Source: Dehalobacter sp. DCM (GTDB taxonomy: Bacteria; Bacillota; Desulfitobacteriia; Desulfitobacteriales; Syntrophobotulaceae). From it: DNA of 64,000 bases. The stretch's first letter is position 1, and every line of letters begins with the position of its first letter. This document shows positions 1 to 8,084 of this stretch, one piece after another. The stretch is from assembly GCF_024972775.1 (NCBI RefSeq), contig NZ_CP092282.1, positions 4,183,525 to 4,247,524 of the forward strand, read 5' to 3'. Both the position numbers and the translations under genes were made by a program. Under the pieces are notes generated by a model. It saw only the letters and a program-made list of their open reading frames with translations, was not told the origin of the DNA and did no database searches.

Positions 1-95
1 AAGATAATACGGTCTTTTAAAAGACGAGAATAGATGTCATAAGAACGTTCTCCACGGTTTGTCTGTTCAACGACCATTGGGATTAGATAACTCAT
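1..95 (-). CDS. clpP: ATP-dependent Clp protease proteolytic subunit, N-terminus only
   Basis: Only the first 31 codons are inside the window. They start at the ATG complementary to 93-95 and read [16 protein letters not shown] followed by [15 protein letters not shown], the well conserved start of ClpP. An AGGAGGA ribosome site (complement of 102-108) sits at good spacing. ClpP is the serine protease barrel that degrades unfolded proteins with ClpX or ClpC in the cytoplasm. The catalytic Ser-His-Asp residues lie outside the window. Its promoter carries a CtsR-type operator (see 135-164). Confidence 0.9.
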   Translation of the reverse strand, partial: MSYLIPMVVEQTNRGERSYDIYSRLLKDRII

Positions 96-134
96 ATTTA
101 TTCCTCCTGTCACTGTTATACTCATTTTGTTATT

Positions 135-164
135 ATTTTATCTCAAAGGTCAATAAAGGTCAAA
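135..164 (-). promoter_or_regulatory. clpP promoter overlapped by a CtsR-type heptad repeat
   Basis: Read on the minus strand there is TTGACC (163-158), a 17-base spacer and TAAAAT (140-135), a good sigma-A promoter aimed at clpP. On the plus strand, 148-164 reads GGTCAATAAAGGTCAAA, one base from the known CtsR operator (two GGTCAAA heptads separated by three bases). The operator covers the -35 and most of the spacer, so CtsR would block polymerase. Hsp20 lies divergently and could share the control, but no plus-strand promoter within this site is clear. Confidence 0.8.
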
Positions 165-305
165 TTATTTATATGGTATTTATGAATTTTTTCTATTCTC
201 TAAGACTATGTTTTACCAAATCAACTCTAGTTTAAACCCCAATTAGAATATTCTGAGTCAAGCAGGATAAAATATTTATAAAAATGTTGTCATAGGGAGG
301 ACATA

Positions 306-758
306 ATGATGAATATGATACCTTTCAATCCATTACGGAATGTGGACTATATCCGCCGTGAAATTAACAAGCTTTACAGTTTTCCATTTACATTATTCGA
401 TGACGATTATGAGCCAAGATTAGGTGTTCCTTATACCGACGTCTATGAAACCGATAAAGAAATTATTGTGACATGTGATCTTCCCGGTCTGCAGAAGAGA
501 GAAGATGTCGATATCCACGTTGAAAACAACGTCGTTACAATCAGTGGCACCCTGAATCGAGAACAGCATGTCATCCAGGAAGACCGAATGCATCGCAAAG
601 AACGGTTTACCGGGCAATTCCGCCGCAGTGTTGCGCTCCCTGCCAACGTATCAATCGACAATGTCAGAGCGATCTATAAAAATGGTGTGCTCAACGTATT
701 CTTGCCCAAAGTCAGTGCTGCTGAAAAGAAAGCCATTAATATTGAGTTTGAGCATTGA
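306..758 (+). CDS. Hsp20/alpha-crystallin family small heat shock protein
   Basis: A 150-residue small heat shock protein, an ATP-independent cytoplasmic holdase. The alpha-crystallin domain spans roughly residues 39-135. It contains the conserved CDLPGLQKREDVDIHV stretch and ends in the GVLNVFLPK signature at about 127-135. The short N-terminal arm carries MIPFNPLRN, and the C-terminal INIEF resembles the I-x-I/V oligomerisation tail. The ATG at 306 follows GGGAGG at five bases; a second ATG one codon later is possible. It lies divergent from clpP, consistent with a shared heat-shock role. The next gene is far away, so it is probably monocistronic. Confidence 0.92.
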   Translation: MMNMIPFNPLRNVDYIRREINKLYSFPFTLFDDDYEPRLGVPYTDVYETDKEIIVTCDLPGLQKREDVDIHVENNVVTISGTLNREQHVIQEDRMHRKERFTGQFRRSVALPANVSIDNVRAIYKNGVLNVFLPKVSAAEKKAINIEFEH

Positions 759-778
759 TCTTATAAAAGCGACATAAC

Positions 779-1146
779 GGGCTGGTCTGTGGGTCCAGCC
801 TCAGGGAGACAGGAAACAGTGGACAGGGAGACAGTGGGCCCTGGGAGACAGCTTGGCTTGGGGGCCTGGGAGACAGTGGGGACGTAGACCTTTGTCTCCT
901 TTGGAAAAGGAGACAAAGGTCTACGTCCCCACTGTCTCCCCACATCCCCACTGTGTCTCTTGTCCCACTATTCTGTTAAATTTTTTTGGTCCATATTACG
1001 CTGTCTTGCTCTTATTAAAAAGTGAGGGTATCGCCGACTACTTTTTTGGTAGTTTGGTGACACCCTCTTTTCTTATACCATTCTATTGTATTGCAGGGGA
1101 CAAAGTCTACGTCCCCACTGTCTCCTTCGTCCCCACTGTCTCCTTC
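779..1146. repeat. Cluster of GGGAGACAGTGGGGAC-type REP-like repeats
   Basis: The gap between hsp20 and the citrate synthase gene holds many copies of a GGGAGACAG / CAGTGGGGAC word in both orientations. The core is a perfect 32-base inverted repeat, arms 868-899 and 909-940, with a 9-base loop. Further half copies occur at about 795-870 and 1096-1146; the last abuts the stop codon of citrate synthase. Short open frames through it look repeat-generated and lack ribosome sites. Similar short palindromic words are scattered in Peptococcaceae genomes; mobilisation by a REP-associated transposase is inference, and no such gene is in the window. Confidence 0.8.
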
Positions 1147-1151
1147 TGCGC

Positions 1152-2519
1152 TTACCGTTGGGCCAGCGGGATGTAATCGCGGCGGGGGGCAACGCTTTTG
1201 TAGGCGGGGCGGATGATTTTACTGCCGCTGACGATTTCTTCGATGCGGTGAGCACTCCAACCTGACATGCGGGATATTGCAAAAATAGGTGTAAAGAGTT
1301 CCAGCGGCAACCCGAGCATGCGATAAACAAAGCCCGAATAAAAGTCCACATTGGCACTAATGACTTTATACATATGATTGCGGCCGCAGACGATTGCCGG
1401 AGAATACTGCTCGACCTTCCGATAAAGATTAAATTCATCTTCCAAGTCTTTTTCCTTGGCTAACTGACCCGCATACTCCTTCAAGATAACTTCCCTGGGG
1501 TCAGAAATGGAATAGACGGCATGACCGATCCCATAAATAAGGCCGCTGCGATCGAACGCGTCTTTATTCACAATTTTGGTCAGGTAATGTTGAATTTCTT
1601 CGTCATCCTTCCAATCTTTGACATTTTGTTTAATATCTTCAAACATATAGTAGGTTTTGATATTGGCCCCGCCATGCTTGGGTCCTTTCAGCGCGCCGAT
1701 CGCTGCCGCCATGACCGAATAGGTATCAGAACCGGTTGACGTGATTACATGGGTAACAAATGTGGAGTTGTTCCCCCCACCATGTTCGGCATGAAGTACT
1801 AACGATATATCCAGAAGCGCCGCTTCCAGTTGGGTGTATTTACTATCCGGTCTCAGCATGTGGAGGATATTTTCGGCTGTGCTCAAATGAGGCTTCGGGC
1901 TATGCAGAAAAAGACTTTGATTGCCGTGGATATGCGAGTACGCTTGATAGCCGTAGACGGCGAGCGAAGGCATCCAAGCAATGAGTTTCATACATTGTTT
2001 AAGCACATTCTCAATTGAATTATCATCGGGGTTGTCGTCGTAGGAATATAAATTCAAAATGCTTCTTGCCAGCATATTCATGACGTCTTTGCCAGGAGAC
2101 TTTAAGATCACACCCCGGACAAAGTCATCCGGTAATTTCTGATATAAATCCAAGACCGCGCAGAAATTTTCCAGCTCTTGCGCATTGGGGAGATGACCGA
2201 AAAGCAGCAGATACGTCGTCTCTTCAAAGCCATATCTTTTTTCAGAGATAAAGCCATCAACGATATCAACAATGTCGATGCCGCGGTAGGTCAATCTTCC
2301 CGGCACAGGAATTTTTTCACCTTCGTCAATAATGTACGAGTGCACTTCACCGATCTCGGTCAGTCCGACCAGGACGCCTCGGCCATCAAAATCGCGCAGC
2401 CCTCTCTTGACTTGGTATTTACCGTACAATTCGGGATTGATATTGCAGCTGTCAATGGCTTTACAGCTAAGTTCCTTGACCATGGTTGCTTCAAATACAT
2501 TGTATTCCTTTTGTTCCAT
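1152..2519 (-). CDS. Citrate synthase (Si-type, GltA family)
   Basis: A 455-residue citrate synthase condensing acetyl-CoA and oxaloacetate into citrate, here probably feeding 2-oxoglutarate and glutamate synthesis. Family motifs are clear: HAEHGGGNNST at about residue 243 (first catalytic His), GPKHGGAN, and GIGHAVY at about 330 (second catalytic His). The N-terminal part is longer than in compact bacterial enzymes, as in other clostridial members. I start it at the ATG complementary to 2517-2519 because GGGGAGG sits seven bases upstream; an in-frame start 24 bases earlier has no such site. It stands alone, without aconitase or isocitrate dehydrogenase. 2-Methylcitrate synthase activity cannot be excluded. 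Confidence 0.9.
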   Translation of the reverse strand: MEQKEYNVFEATMVKELSCKAIDSCNINPELYGKYQVKRGLRDFDGRGVLVGLTEIGEVHSYIIDEGEKIPVPGRLTYRGIDIVDIVDGFISEKRYGFEETTYLLLFGHLPNAQELENFCAVLDLYQKLPDDFVRGVILKSPGKDVMNMLARSILNLYSYDDNPDDNSIENVLKQCMKLIAWMPSLAVYGYQAYSHIHGNQSLFLHSPKPHLSTAENILHMLRPDSKYTQLEAALLDISLVLHAEHGGGNNSTFVTHVITSTGSDTYSVMAAAIGALKGPKHGGANIKTYYMFEDIKQNVKDWKDDEEIQHYLTKIVNKDAFDRSGLIYGIGHAVYSISDPREVILKEYAGQLAKEKDLEDEFNLYRKVEQYSPAIVCGRNHMYKVISANVDFYSGFVYRMLGLPLELFTPIFAISRMSGWSAHRIEEIVSGSKIIRPAYKSVAPRRDYIPLAQR

Positions 2520-2756
2520 CTGAGTACCTCCCCTATATATCACCCGTAGGTCGTTGTGATCATGGATACCAACATGATAACGGATATCATTTTCTGCTCT
2601 TGATATATCCTGCTATCATTTGTTATGATTTCATCGTGTCACTCTTTAAATACTGTGACCAAAAATAATGTATCTCTATAATTATATAATTGATTAGGCA
2701 AAAAACAAAACAAAATATTTTAAATTTAATAGGTTTAAATATAGAAAGGTGATCAT

Positions 2757-4007
2757 ATGAAAAAAGCTGTTGGACTTCTTAGTGCCCTCGTACTCGTTTT
2801 GACACTTTTTGGCTGCGGAACCGGTGGAAATCAAAACAAAGTGCCTGAGAACGGCACTCCTGGAAACGGACAGCCTGAAACAAATAATCAAACAAACAGT
2901 GCGCCCTACGTCGATATCTCAATTTCTTCCGTCGGAGATATCCTTATACATAATACACTCTATATGGCAGCTTACGATTCGGCTAGCAACAGCTATGACT
3001 TTCGAAGTCAGTATCGCTATGTCACGCCCTATTTGGAAACGGCTGATATCACCATTGCCAACCTGGAGACAACTCTTGCCGGTCCGGAGAAAGGCTACTC
3101 CGGTTATCCCCGCTTCAACTCCCCTGATTCCCTGGTGGACGCGCTCAAAGATGCCGGTATTGATATTCTGACCGGAGCGAATAACCATCGCCTGGATGAG
3201 GGGGTCTCCGGTTTTTACCGCACCATAGATACTGTCAGAAATGAGGGTTTGGATATCATCGGAGTTAAATCGGAACAAAAAGACAAGACCTATGTGATCA
3301 AAGAGATTAAAGGCATCCCGGTCGCATTTCTTAATTTCGGTTATGGTTTTAAACATAGTGACGGCAGTCTGGATATTAACGGCCTGCTCCTGCCTATGGA
3401 TATGAGCGGCCTCATGGATACTTTCGATCCGAATGATCCGGAACAGTCCGTAACCGCCATTAAGAACCGGGTCGACGAGGTCCGCCGGGAGGGAGCACAA
3501 TTGGTTATACTCTGCCTGCACTGGGGAAACGAATACCAGCGGACGCCCGATCAGTTTCAACAGGATTTGGCTTCGGAGCTGGCCACTTATGGCGTTGATG
3601 CCATCTTCGGCGGACATCCCCATGTCCTCCAGCCTGTTGTTTATCTCTCAAATGCCAATGGCGGCAAGGTTCCTGTATTTTACTCACAAGGAAATTTCAT
3701 ATCCGACCAGCGCCTTGAAACCGTAGATGATATCCACACGGAACGCGGTATGATCGCTAATGTCACGTTCAGAGTCTACCCGGATAAAACAAAAAAAGTG
3801 ATGAATACCCAAACAGTTCCGACATGGGTTAATAAAAAACGTATTAATGGCAAGCTTGTTTATGAAGTCATCCCTGCCAATGACGCTTTAGCGTCACCGG
3901 ATAAGTTCCCGCTCATCACCAATGCGGATTTGGATAGGATACGTTCCTGCGTAGAAGGCGTAAGGAGTTTAGTCCTGATTGATGAACCCATTGACCCTAC
4001 AACCTAA
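2757..4007 (+). CDS. CapA-family (poly-gamma-glutamate capsule type) lipoprotein
   Basis: A 416-residue exported lipoprotein. The signal peptide ends in the lipobox LFGC, giving lipidation at about Cys20, then a Gly/Asn/Thr-rich linker. From about residue 50 comes a PGA_cap (CapA) metallophosphoesterase-like domain: SVGDILIHN, an E-T-T motif, NNHRLDEG, CLHWGNEY, GGHPHVLQPV and YSQGNF. The paired His and Asp residues are the presumed metal ligands. CapA proteins take part in poly-gamma-glutamate export or envelope polymer handling, but no capB or capC lies nearby, so the substrate is unknown. Start ATG follows AAAGGTGA. It is divergent from citrate synthase across a roughly 240-bp AT-rich gap. 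Confidence 0.85.
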   Translation: MKKAVGLLSALVLVLTLFGCGTGGNQNKVPENGTPGNGQPETNNQTNSAPYVDISISSVGDILIHNTLYMAAYDSASNSYDFRSQYRYVTPYLETADITIANLETTLAGPEKGYSGYPRFNSPDSLVDALKDAGIDILTGANNHRLDEGVSGFYRTIDTVRNEGLDIIGVKSEQKDKTYVIKEIKGIPVAFLNFGYGFKHSDGSLDINGLLLPMDMSGLMDTFDPNDPEQSVTAIKNRVDEVRREGAQLVILCLHWGNEYQRTPDQFQQDLASELATYGVDAIFGGHPHVLQPVVYLSNANGGKVPVFYSQGNFISDQRLETVDDIHTERGMIANVTFRVYPDKTKKVMNTQTVPTWVNKKRINGKLVYEVIPANDALASPDKFPLITNADLDRIRSCVEGVRSLVLIDEPIDPTT

Positions 4008-4017
4008 GAATTTTTTC

Positions 4018-4262
4018 TGCGGTTGGTCTGCATGCCACATTCCGCTTTCGGCTCTTGTGCCCTCCATAAATTGCATTAGGGATGTTAAAATTCTTTTGCC
4101 CTCCTTGGCGAATTGCAATCGTTAACAGGAAGTTCAAATTCTATTACCATCCGTGGTGAATTTGAACTTAGGACCATCCATGGTCCGTCATCCATGGACC
4201 GTTGCGCTACGCAATCCATGCTCCGCTTGTCGCCGGAACTGTGGCACGCAGACCTAATTTGA
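4018..4262 (+). repeat. Dispersed palindromic repeat, copy A
   Basis: About 245 bases nearly identical to the reverse complement of 36840-37080 (copy B). A shorter version lies at 54291-54470 (copy C) and an end fragment at 51870-51935 (copy D). The outer ends GGTCTGCATGCCACATTCCG and CGGAACTGTGGCACGCAGACC are complementary to each other, and the interior has more palindromes (CCATCCATGGTCCGTCATCCATGG). Overall it could fold into one long hairpin. A frame through the repeat encodes the same peptide in copies A and B but lacks a ribosome site, so I treat it as non-coding. Confidence 0.85.
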
Positions 4263-4420
4263 AGTAAATGATTGAGATATTCTTTTGTGTAGTTATTAAA
4301 AATACCACGTATGCGCACATGTTCATACGTAGTATTTTCAGTTTAGTATATCAGAAAAACTCTAAGTGTCTTTCTGTCCAGAAAGTTTGATTCTCGTTCT
4401 GAACAACATAAGTGCAGCAA

Positions 4421-4457
4421 TGGCTGACGCCTTCGTCTAAAGACTTGGCGCCAGCCA
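4421..4457. other. Stem-loop in the gap before the small membrane ORF
   Basis: TGGCTGACGCC (4421-4431) pairs with GGCGCCAGCCA (4447-4457), ten of eleven positions, followed by AGTTTTACTT. It could be a weak terminator or a leader structure for the 29-residue ORF at 4541. The rest of 4263-4540 shows nothing else I can assign. Confidence 0.4.
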
Positions 4458-4540
4458 AGTTTTACTTAATTTCGTGTTAACGCTTCCCGCAACGATCCAT
4501 AAACTATAGGCAGAAAGAAGATTTCTAAGGAGGTTCTGTC

Positions 4541-4630
4541 ATGCTTGCCTATTCGTTTCCCTATGGCCGTTATGCAGCAATCTTTGCTGCCATTATCCTG
4601 ATTTTGATTATACTTGATGTTCTCTTTTAG
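4541..4630 (+). CDS. Tiny single-span membrane protein, 29 residues
   Basis: The frame reads MLAYSFPYGRYAAIF followed by a run of Ala, Ile and Leu and ends VLF. It is preceded by a perfect AAGGAGG site (4527-4533) seven bases from the ATG. The composition, a short polar head ending in Tyr/Arg then one hydrophobic helix, resembles the YjcZ-type tiny transmembrane sporulation proteins of Bacilli, though it lacks enough length for a firm match. Its stop overlaps the 3' end of bioY by four bases in convergent orientation. Confidence comes from the ribosome site and membrane helix, not homology. Confidence 0.6.
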   Translation: MLAYSFPYGRYAAIFAAIILILIILDVLF

Positions 4631-5250
4631 TACTTTTCCATAGGAACTATCGCTTTAGCAGCAGCAGCCCCGACCAACGATTTTAATACATCACCGAGAA
4701 TGAAAGGGATATATCCCATCCAAAGAACGCCTGTCAACGTGACAGGCTGACCATTCGCTGCCAGCCACAGGGCCAGCGTAACTAATCCCGGAATATAAAC
4801 CAATACGAGCTGAGCAAACAGGATAACCGCGGTCAACGGCAGTGCTTTCCGATTTTCGATCTGGGAATCGATCATGCTGCCAATAAACCATGCAGCCAGA
4901 ATGAATCCCAGCACATAACCGGCATTCGCACCCAACAGCGTCGCTGCACCGCCTTTAAAACCTGCAAACCATGGAATACCTGCAAACCCGCCAACAGCAT
5001 AGATCGCCATGCTGATGCCGCCCCAACGCCCACCAAGCAGAATGGCGGCCAGAATGACCCCGAATTGCGAAGCAACCAACGGCACGGGAGTAAATGGCAG
5101 TACGACTTTGACCTGGGCAAGCAGGCCGGTCAGGCAAGCCAGACTGAGGGCCAGCGTGATCTTGGCGATAACCGATGACTGACTGCGCCATTGGTAGTAA
5201 GATAATCGTTTTTGACGATATATATCCAGTGCTTTTAGATTCTGATACAT
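4627..5250 (-). CDS. bioY: Biotin transporter BioY, ECF S component
   Basis: A 207-residue integral membrane protein with about six helices. It matches BioY: PFTPVPLVASQFGVILAAIL near residue 57, LLGGRWGGISMAIYAVGGFAGIPWF split across the next helix, and GYVLGFILAAWFIG. BioY binds biotin and works alone or with a shared EcfAA'T module, none of which is in the window. I start at the second ATG (complement of 5248-5250), since GGAGG lies eight bases before it and none precedes the upstream ATG at 5271. It follows birA by 110 bases in the same direction, fitting biotin supply for AccB. No BirA operator palindrome is visible. Confidence 0.9.
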   Translation of the reverse strand: MYQNLKALDIYRQKRLSYYQWRSQSSVIAKITLALSLACLTGLLAQVKVVLPFTPVPLVASQFGVILAAILLGGRWGGISMAIYAVGGFAGIPWFAGFKGGAATLLGANAGYVLGFILAAWFIGSMIDSQIENRKALPLTAVILFAQLVLVYIPGLVTLALWLAANGQPVTLTGVLWMGYIPFILGDVLKSLVGAAAAKAIVPMEKY

Positions 5251-5359
5251 ATACTTTTCCTCCGTTTTCATGCGTATTTGTGTGTGAGCTTTCCCCTGTC
5301 AAAAAAGCTATTGTCTTATTGTAATTTATTTTAGGCCCAAGGACAATATGAAATATTTA

Positions 5360-6184
5360 TTATGAGAATCTGAGAGACACTTCGCCGGAAATGACGGTTT
5401 GAATCGTTCCGTTTTCCAGTTCGGCAATCAGCTCGCCTTGCGCGCCCAGGTCTAAAATGCGTGCCGTATGCCGGCTTTGGTTTCTTTCCAACCACACCTC
5501 TTTGCCGATCACTTCGGATCGCGCACGGCAAATCGTTAGTGTCCTGCCTAAGTCACCGCTTTTAAGATAGTCGAGATACAATGACTCATAGGCATTAAGT
5601 ATCTCTGCGGTAATTTTTTGTCTGTTTTGGACAGCGCCTGTTTCAATTTGAAAAGAAGTCGCGGTATTTCTCAATGTGTCCGGAAAGTCAGCTTCATGGC
5701 TATTGACATTGAGACCGATCCCGACGATAACCTCCGACGGACGGTGGTCACGCAGCTGCATCTCCGTCAGGATTCCGCCGGCCTTTTTCCCGTTTAGGAA
5801 AACATCGTTAGGCCATTTGATGGTCAACCCTATGCCCGGAAGGTGAATACCTGCTTCTTCAATTGCCAGATATACGGCTGCAGCACCGATCAGCGTTAAC
5901 TGAGGTATCTTCTCCGTGGTCAGCTCCGGCTTGAGGATAAAAGACATCCAGATGCCCAACCCTTTCGGTGACAGCCATTCTCTGCCCAAACGCCCTCGAC
6001 CGGCGGTCTGCTGTTCACTGATGAGTACAGTTCCCTGTTCCTCGTGTGCCGCTAGCCGCCGCGCTTCGCTATTTGTTGAATCCAGTGTCTCATAATAGAT
6101 GATTTTTCTTCCTAAGAACGCTGTTCGAAGGTACCCGGATATGTTCTCCGGACGCAAGGAGTCGGAGTCATCTGCGTTGTTCAC
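5360..6184 (-). CDS. birA: Biotin-[acetyl-CoA-carboxylase] ligase, without DNA-binding domain
   Basis: A 274-residue biotin protein ligase, activating biotin to biotinyl-AMP and attaching it to the AccB lysine. Catalytic features: DSTNSEA near residue 35, the GRGRLGREW biotinyl-AMP loop near 63, KWPNDVF near 124 and KAGGILTEM. The C-terminal SH3-like cap is present. Compared with bifunctional BirA of about 320 residues it lacks the N-terminal winged helix, beginning at the linker just before the catalytic domain, so it should be enzymatic only. It starts with GTG, and its GTGA overlaps the accA stop, showing translational coupling. Its position at the end of the acc/fab operon ties it to the biotin carboxyl carrier protein. 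Confidence 0.92.
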   Translation of the reverse strand: MNNADDSDSLRPENISGYLRTAFLGRKIIYYETLDSTNSEARRLAAHEEQGTVLISEQQTAGRGRLGREWLSPKGLGIWMSFILKPELTTEKIPQLTLIGAAAVYLAIEEAGIHLPGIGLTIKWPNDVFLNGKKAGGILTEMQLRDHRPSEVIVGIGLNVNSHEADFPDTLRNTATSFQIETGAVQNRQKITAEILNAYESLYLDYLKSGDLGRTLTICRARSEVIGKEVWLERNQSRHTARILDLGAQGELIAELENGTIQTVISGEVSLRFS

Positions 6185-7125
6185 TCGGCATAAACTCCTA
6201 TCCCGCGGTATTTTTTGTAACGGGTGTCAACCACGTCTTGAATGTTTTCCACCATGGCTGTAAACGGTATCTGTAAAAGAGCATCCTTGATCACAGCCGC
6301 CATGGCATCAACATCATGATGAGCACCGCCGAGAGGTTCCGGCAGAATGCGATCAATCAGCTTCAATTGATGTAAATCCTGGGCTGTTATCTTCATCACT
6401 TGGGCAGCTTCCTTAGCTCGGGAAGAATCCTTCCAGAGGATACTGGCGAATCCTTCCGGTGATAGGATGGAGAATATCGCATGCTCCAACATCCAGATCT
6501 CGTCCGCAACCGATAGCGCCAGCGCCCCGCCGCTGCCGCCCTCTCCGAGAACAATGGCGATGATCGGTGTCCGCAGACCGGCCATTTCCATGAGATTTCG
6601 GGCAATGGCCTCACCCTGGCCCCGTTCTTCCGATCCTGCCGTGGGGTCAGCCCCGGGTGTATCAATAAAGCAAATGACCGGGCGCCCAAATTTCTCCGCT
6701 TGCTTCATTAAGCGCAATGCTTTACGGAAGCCTTCCGGGCTCGTCATCCCAAAATTTCTTTTCACATTTTCTTTGGTGTTTCTGCCCTTTTGCTGCCCAA
6801 TCACGGTGACAGGTAAATCGCCTAATCTAGCGATACCGCCGACAATGACCGGATCATCACGGTATAATCGATCCCCATGCAGCTCGATAAAAAAGTCAAA
6901 TATCCTCTCAATATAATCCAAAGCAGTGGGCCTTTCAACCATGCGAGAGAGCGTCAGTTTATCCATGGCCGTTAAATTGGTGAAGGCCTCCGTTTTCATC
7001 TTGTTCAGCTTTTCCTCAAGCACGGTAATCTCCGAAGAGAAGTCAGCATTTTTTACTTCTGCCATTCGCTTGAGGTCATCCAGTTCTTTATTCAGTTCCG
7101 CGATATCCTTTTCGCGCTCAAGCAT
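6181..7125 (-). CDS. accA: Acetyl-CoA carboxylase carboxyltransferase subunit alpha
   Basis: About 314 residues. Together with AccD it transfers the carboxyl group from carboxybiotin to acetyl-CoA, making malonyl-CoA. Recognisable are the N-terminal coiled segment, RPTALDYI, the ELHGDR motif, [37 protein letters not shown] and [11 protein letters not shown], all typical of AccA. I start at the ATG complementary to 7123-7125, preceded by GGGGG at eight bases; the ATG 15 bases upstream has no site. Its first codon overlaps the accD stop (ATGCTTGA), the compact arrangement found along this operon. Confidence 0.95.
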   Translation of the reverse strand: MLEREKDIAELNKELDDLKRMAEVKNADFSSEITVLEEKLNKMKTEAFTNLTAMDKLTLSRMVERPTALDYIERIFDFFIELHGDRLYRDDPVIVGGIARLGDLPVTVIGQQKGRNTKENVKRNFGMTSPEGFRKALRLMKQAEKFGRPVICFIDTPGADPTAGSEERGQGEAIARNLMEMAGLRTPIIAIVLGEGGSGGALALSVADEIWMLEHAIFSILSPEGFASILWKDSSRAKEAAQVMKITAQDLHQLKLIDRILPEPLGGAHHDVDAMAAVIKDALLQIPFTAMVENIQDVVDTRYKKYRGIGVYAE

Positions 7126-8044
7126 GGTTTGAGCCCCCATTTTTTCTGTTTGATGCCGGGTGAAGCTTAATAAGTCGTGCTAAAGTTAATTTTAAGGCGT
7201 CTCTGGGCACAATTTTATCGATAAAACCATGTTCCAGCAGAAACTCCGCACTCTGGAAACCTTCCGGCAAATCCTGCTTGATTGTCTGCTGGATGACACG
7301 TTTGCCTGCGAAGCCGATCAAAGCGCCTGGTTCAGCCAGAATGATATCGGCTATAGACGGAAAGCTGGCTGTAACACCGCCGGTTGTCGGATCTGTCATT
7401 ACGGCAACGTACAATCCGCCCTGTTCAGCGTATTTTCCGACTGCCGCCGACGTTTTCGCCATCTGCATCAGGGAAAACATCCCTTCCTGCATGCGCGCTC
7501 CCCCCGAAGCGGCAAAAATAACAATCGGCATTTTGCGGGAAGCTGCAAATTCAAAAGCACGGGTTATTTTCTCACCAACAACCGATCCCATACTGGCCAT
7601 TAAAAATTGGCTGTCCATCACAGCAATCACTGCGTCATGTCCGTATATCTTCCCATATCCGGTCACAACCGCTTCATTAAGCTCAGTTTTTTCCCTGCTG
7701 CTCTTTAATTTTTCCTCATAGCCCTCAAATTCAAGGGGATTACCGCTGGACAACTCCGGCTCAAGCTCCTTGAAGGTCCCCGTATCCATAATCAGATCGA
7801 TTCTCTCCCAAGCGCTCATCCTGCTATGATGGCCGCATTTGACGCAAACCTTGTGATTAGCGTCCAGGTCTTTCGCATAAACGATTTCGCCGCAGTTCGG
7901 ACACTTGATCCACAATCCGCCTGGAATCACAGGTGGTTCACTCTTTGCCCCTTGGCTTTCCTTCTGCGTCGGCGCCAATTGCTGTGTATTCTGTTGTACA
8001 GTAAGATAACGCGGTTTTTTAAAAACCTTGTTTAGTTTAAACAT
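7118..8044 (-). CDS. accD: Acetyl-CoA carboxylase carboxyltransferase subunit beta
   Basis: About 308 residues. The N-terminal region carries the AccD four-cysteine zinc ribbon (CPNCGE ... [11 protein letters not shown]) near residue 48. The crotonase-fold domain follows, with [31 protein letters not shown] and [14 protein letters not shown]. It pairs with AccA to form the carboxyltransferase. I chose the ATG at 8042-8044; an upstream TTG at 8053 is possible, and neither has a strong ribosome site, so the start is uncertain by three codons. It lies about 40 bases after accC and overlaps accA. Confidence 0.94.
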   Translation of the reverse strand: MFKLNKVFKKPRYLTVQQNTQQLAPTQKESQGAKSEPPVIPGGLWIKCPNCGEIVYAKDLDANHKVCVKCGHHSRMSAWERIDLIMDTGTFKELEPELSSGNPLEFEGYEEKLKSSREKTELNEAVVTGYGKIYGHDAVIAVMDSQFLMASMGSVVGEKITRAFEFAASRKMPIVIFAASGGARMQEGMFSLMQMAKTSAAVGKYAEQGGLYVAVMTDPTTGGVTASFPSIADIILAEPGALIGFAGKRVIQQTIKQDLPEGFQSAEFLLEHGFIDKIVPRDALKLTLARLIKLHPASNRKNGGSNHA

Positions 8045-8084
8045 GAGCACCAACCGTCATCACATAATATATTTATATAACCTG

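Noticed and set aside
853-1176. Open frames through the GGGAGACAG repeat field
   Set aside because: Their peptides are repeats of TVSPTVS-like words created by the DNA repeat; no ribosome site or homology.
2919-3623. Long open frame antisense to the CapA gene (234 codons)
   Set aside because: It has no ribosome site, no family resemblance, and lies entirely opposite a well supported gene; it follows from codon composition. The same holds for the frame opposite corrinoid gene 2 at 25659-26198.
4085-4318. Frame on the minus strand giving the same peptide as one at 36806-37012
   Set aside because: The shared peptide comes from repeat copies A and B. There is no ribosome site, the starts differ, and the sequence is dominated by palindromes, so it is treated as non-coding.
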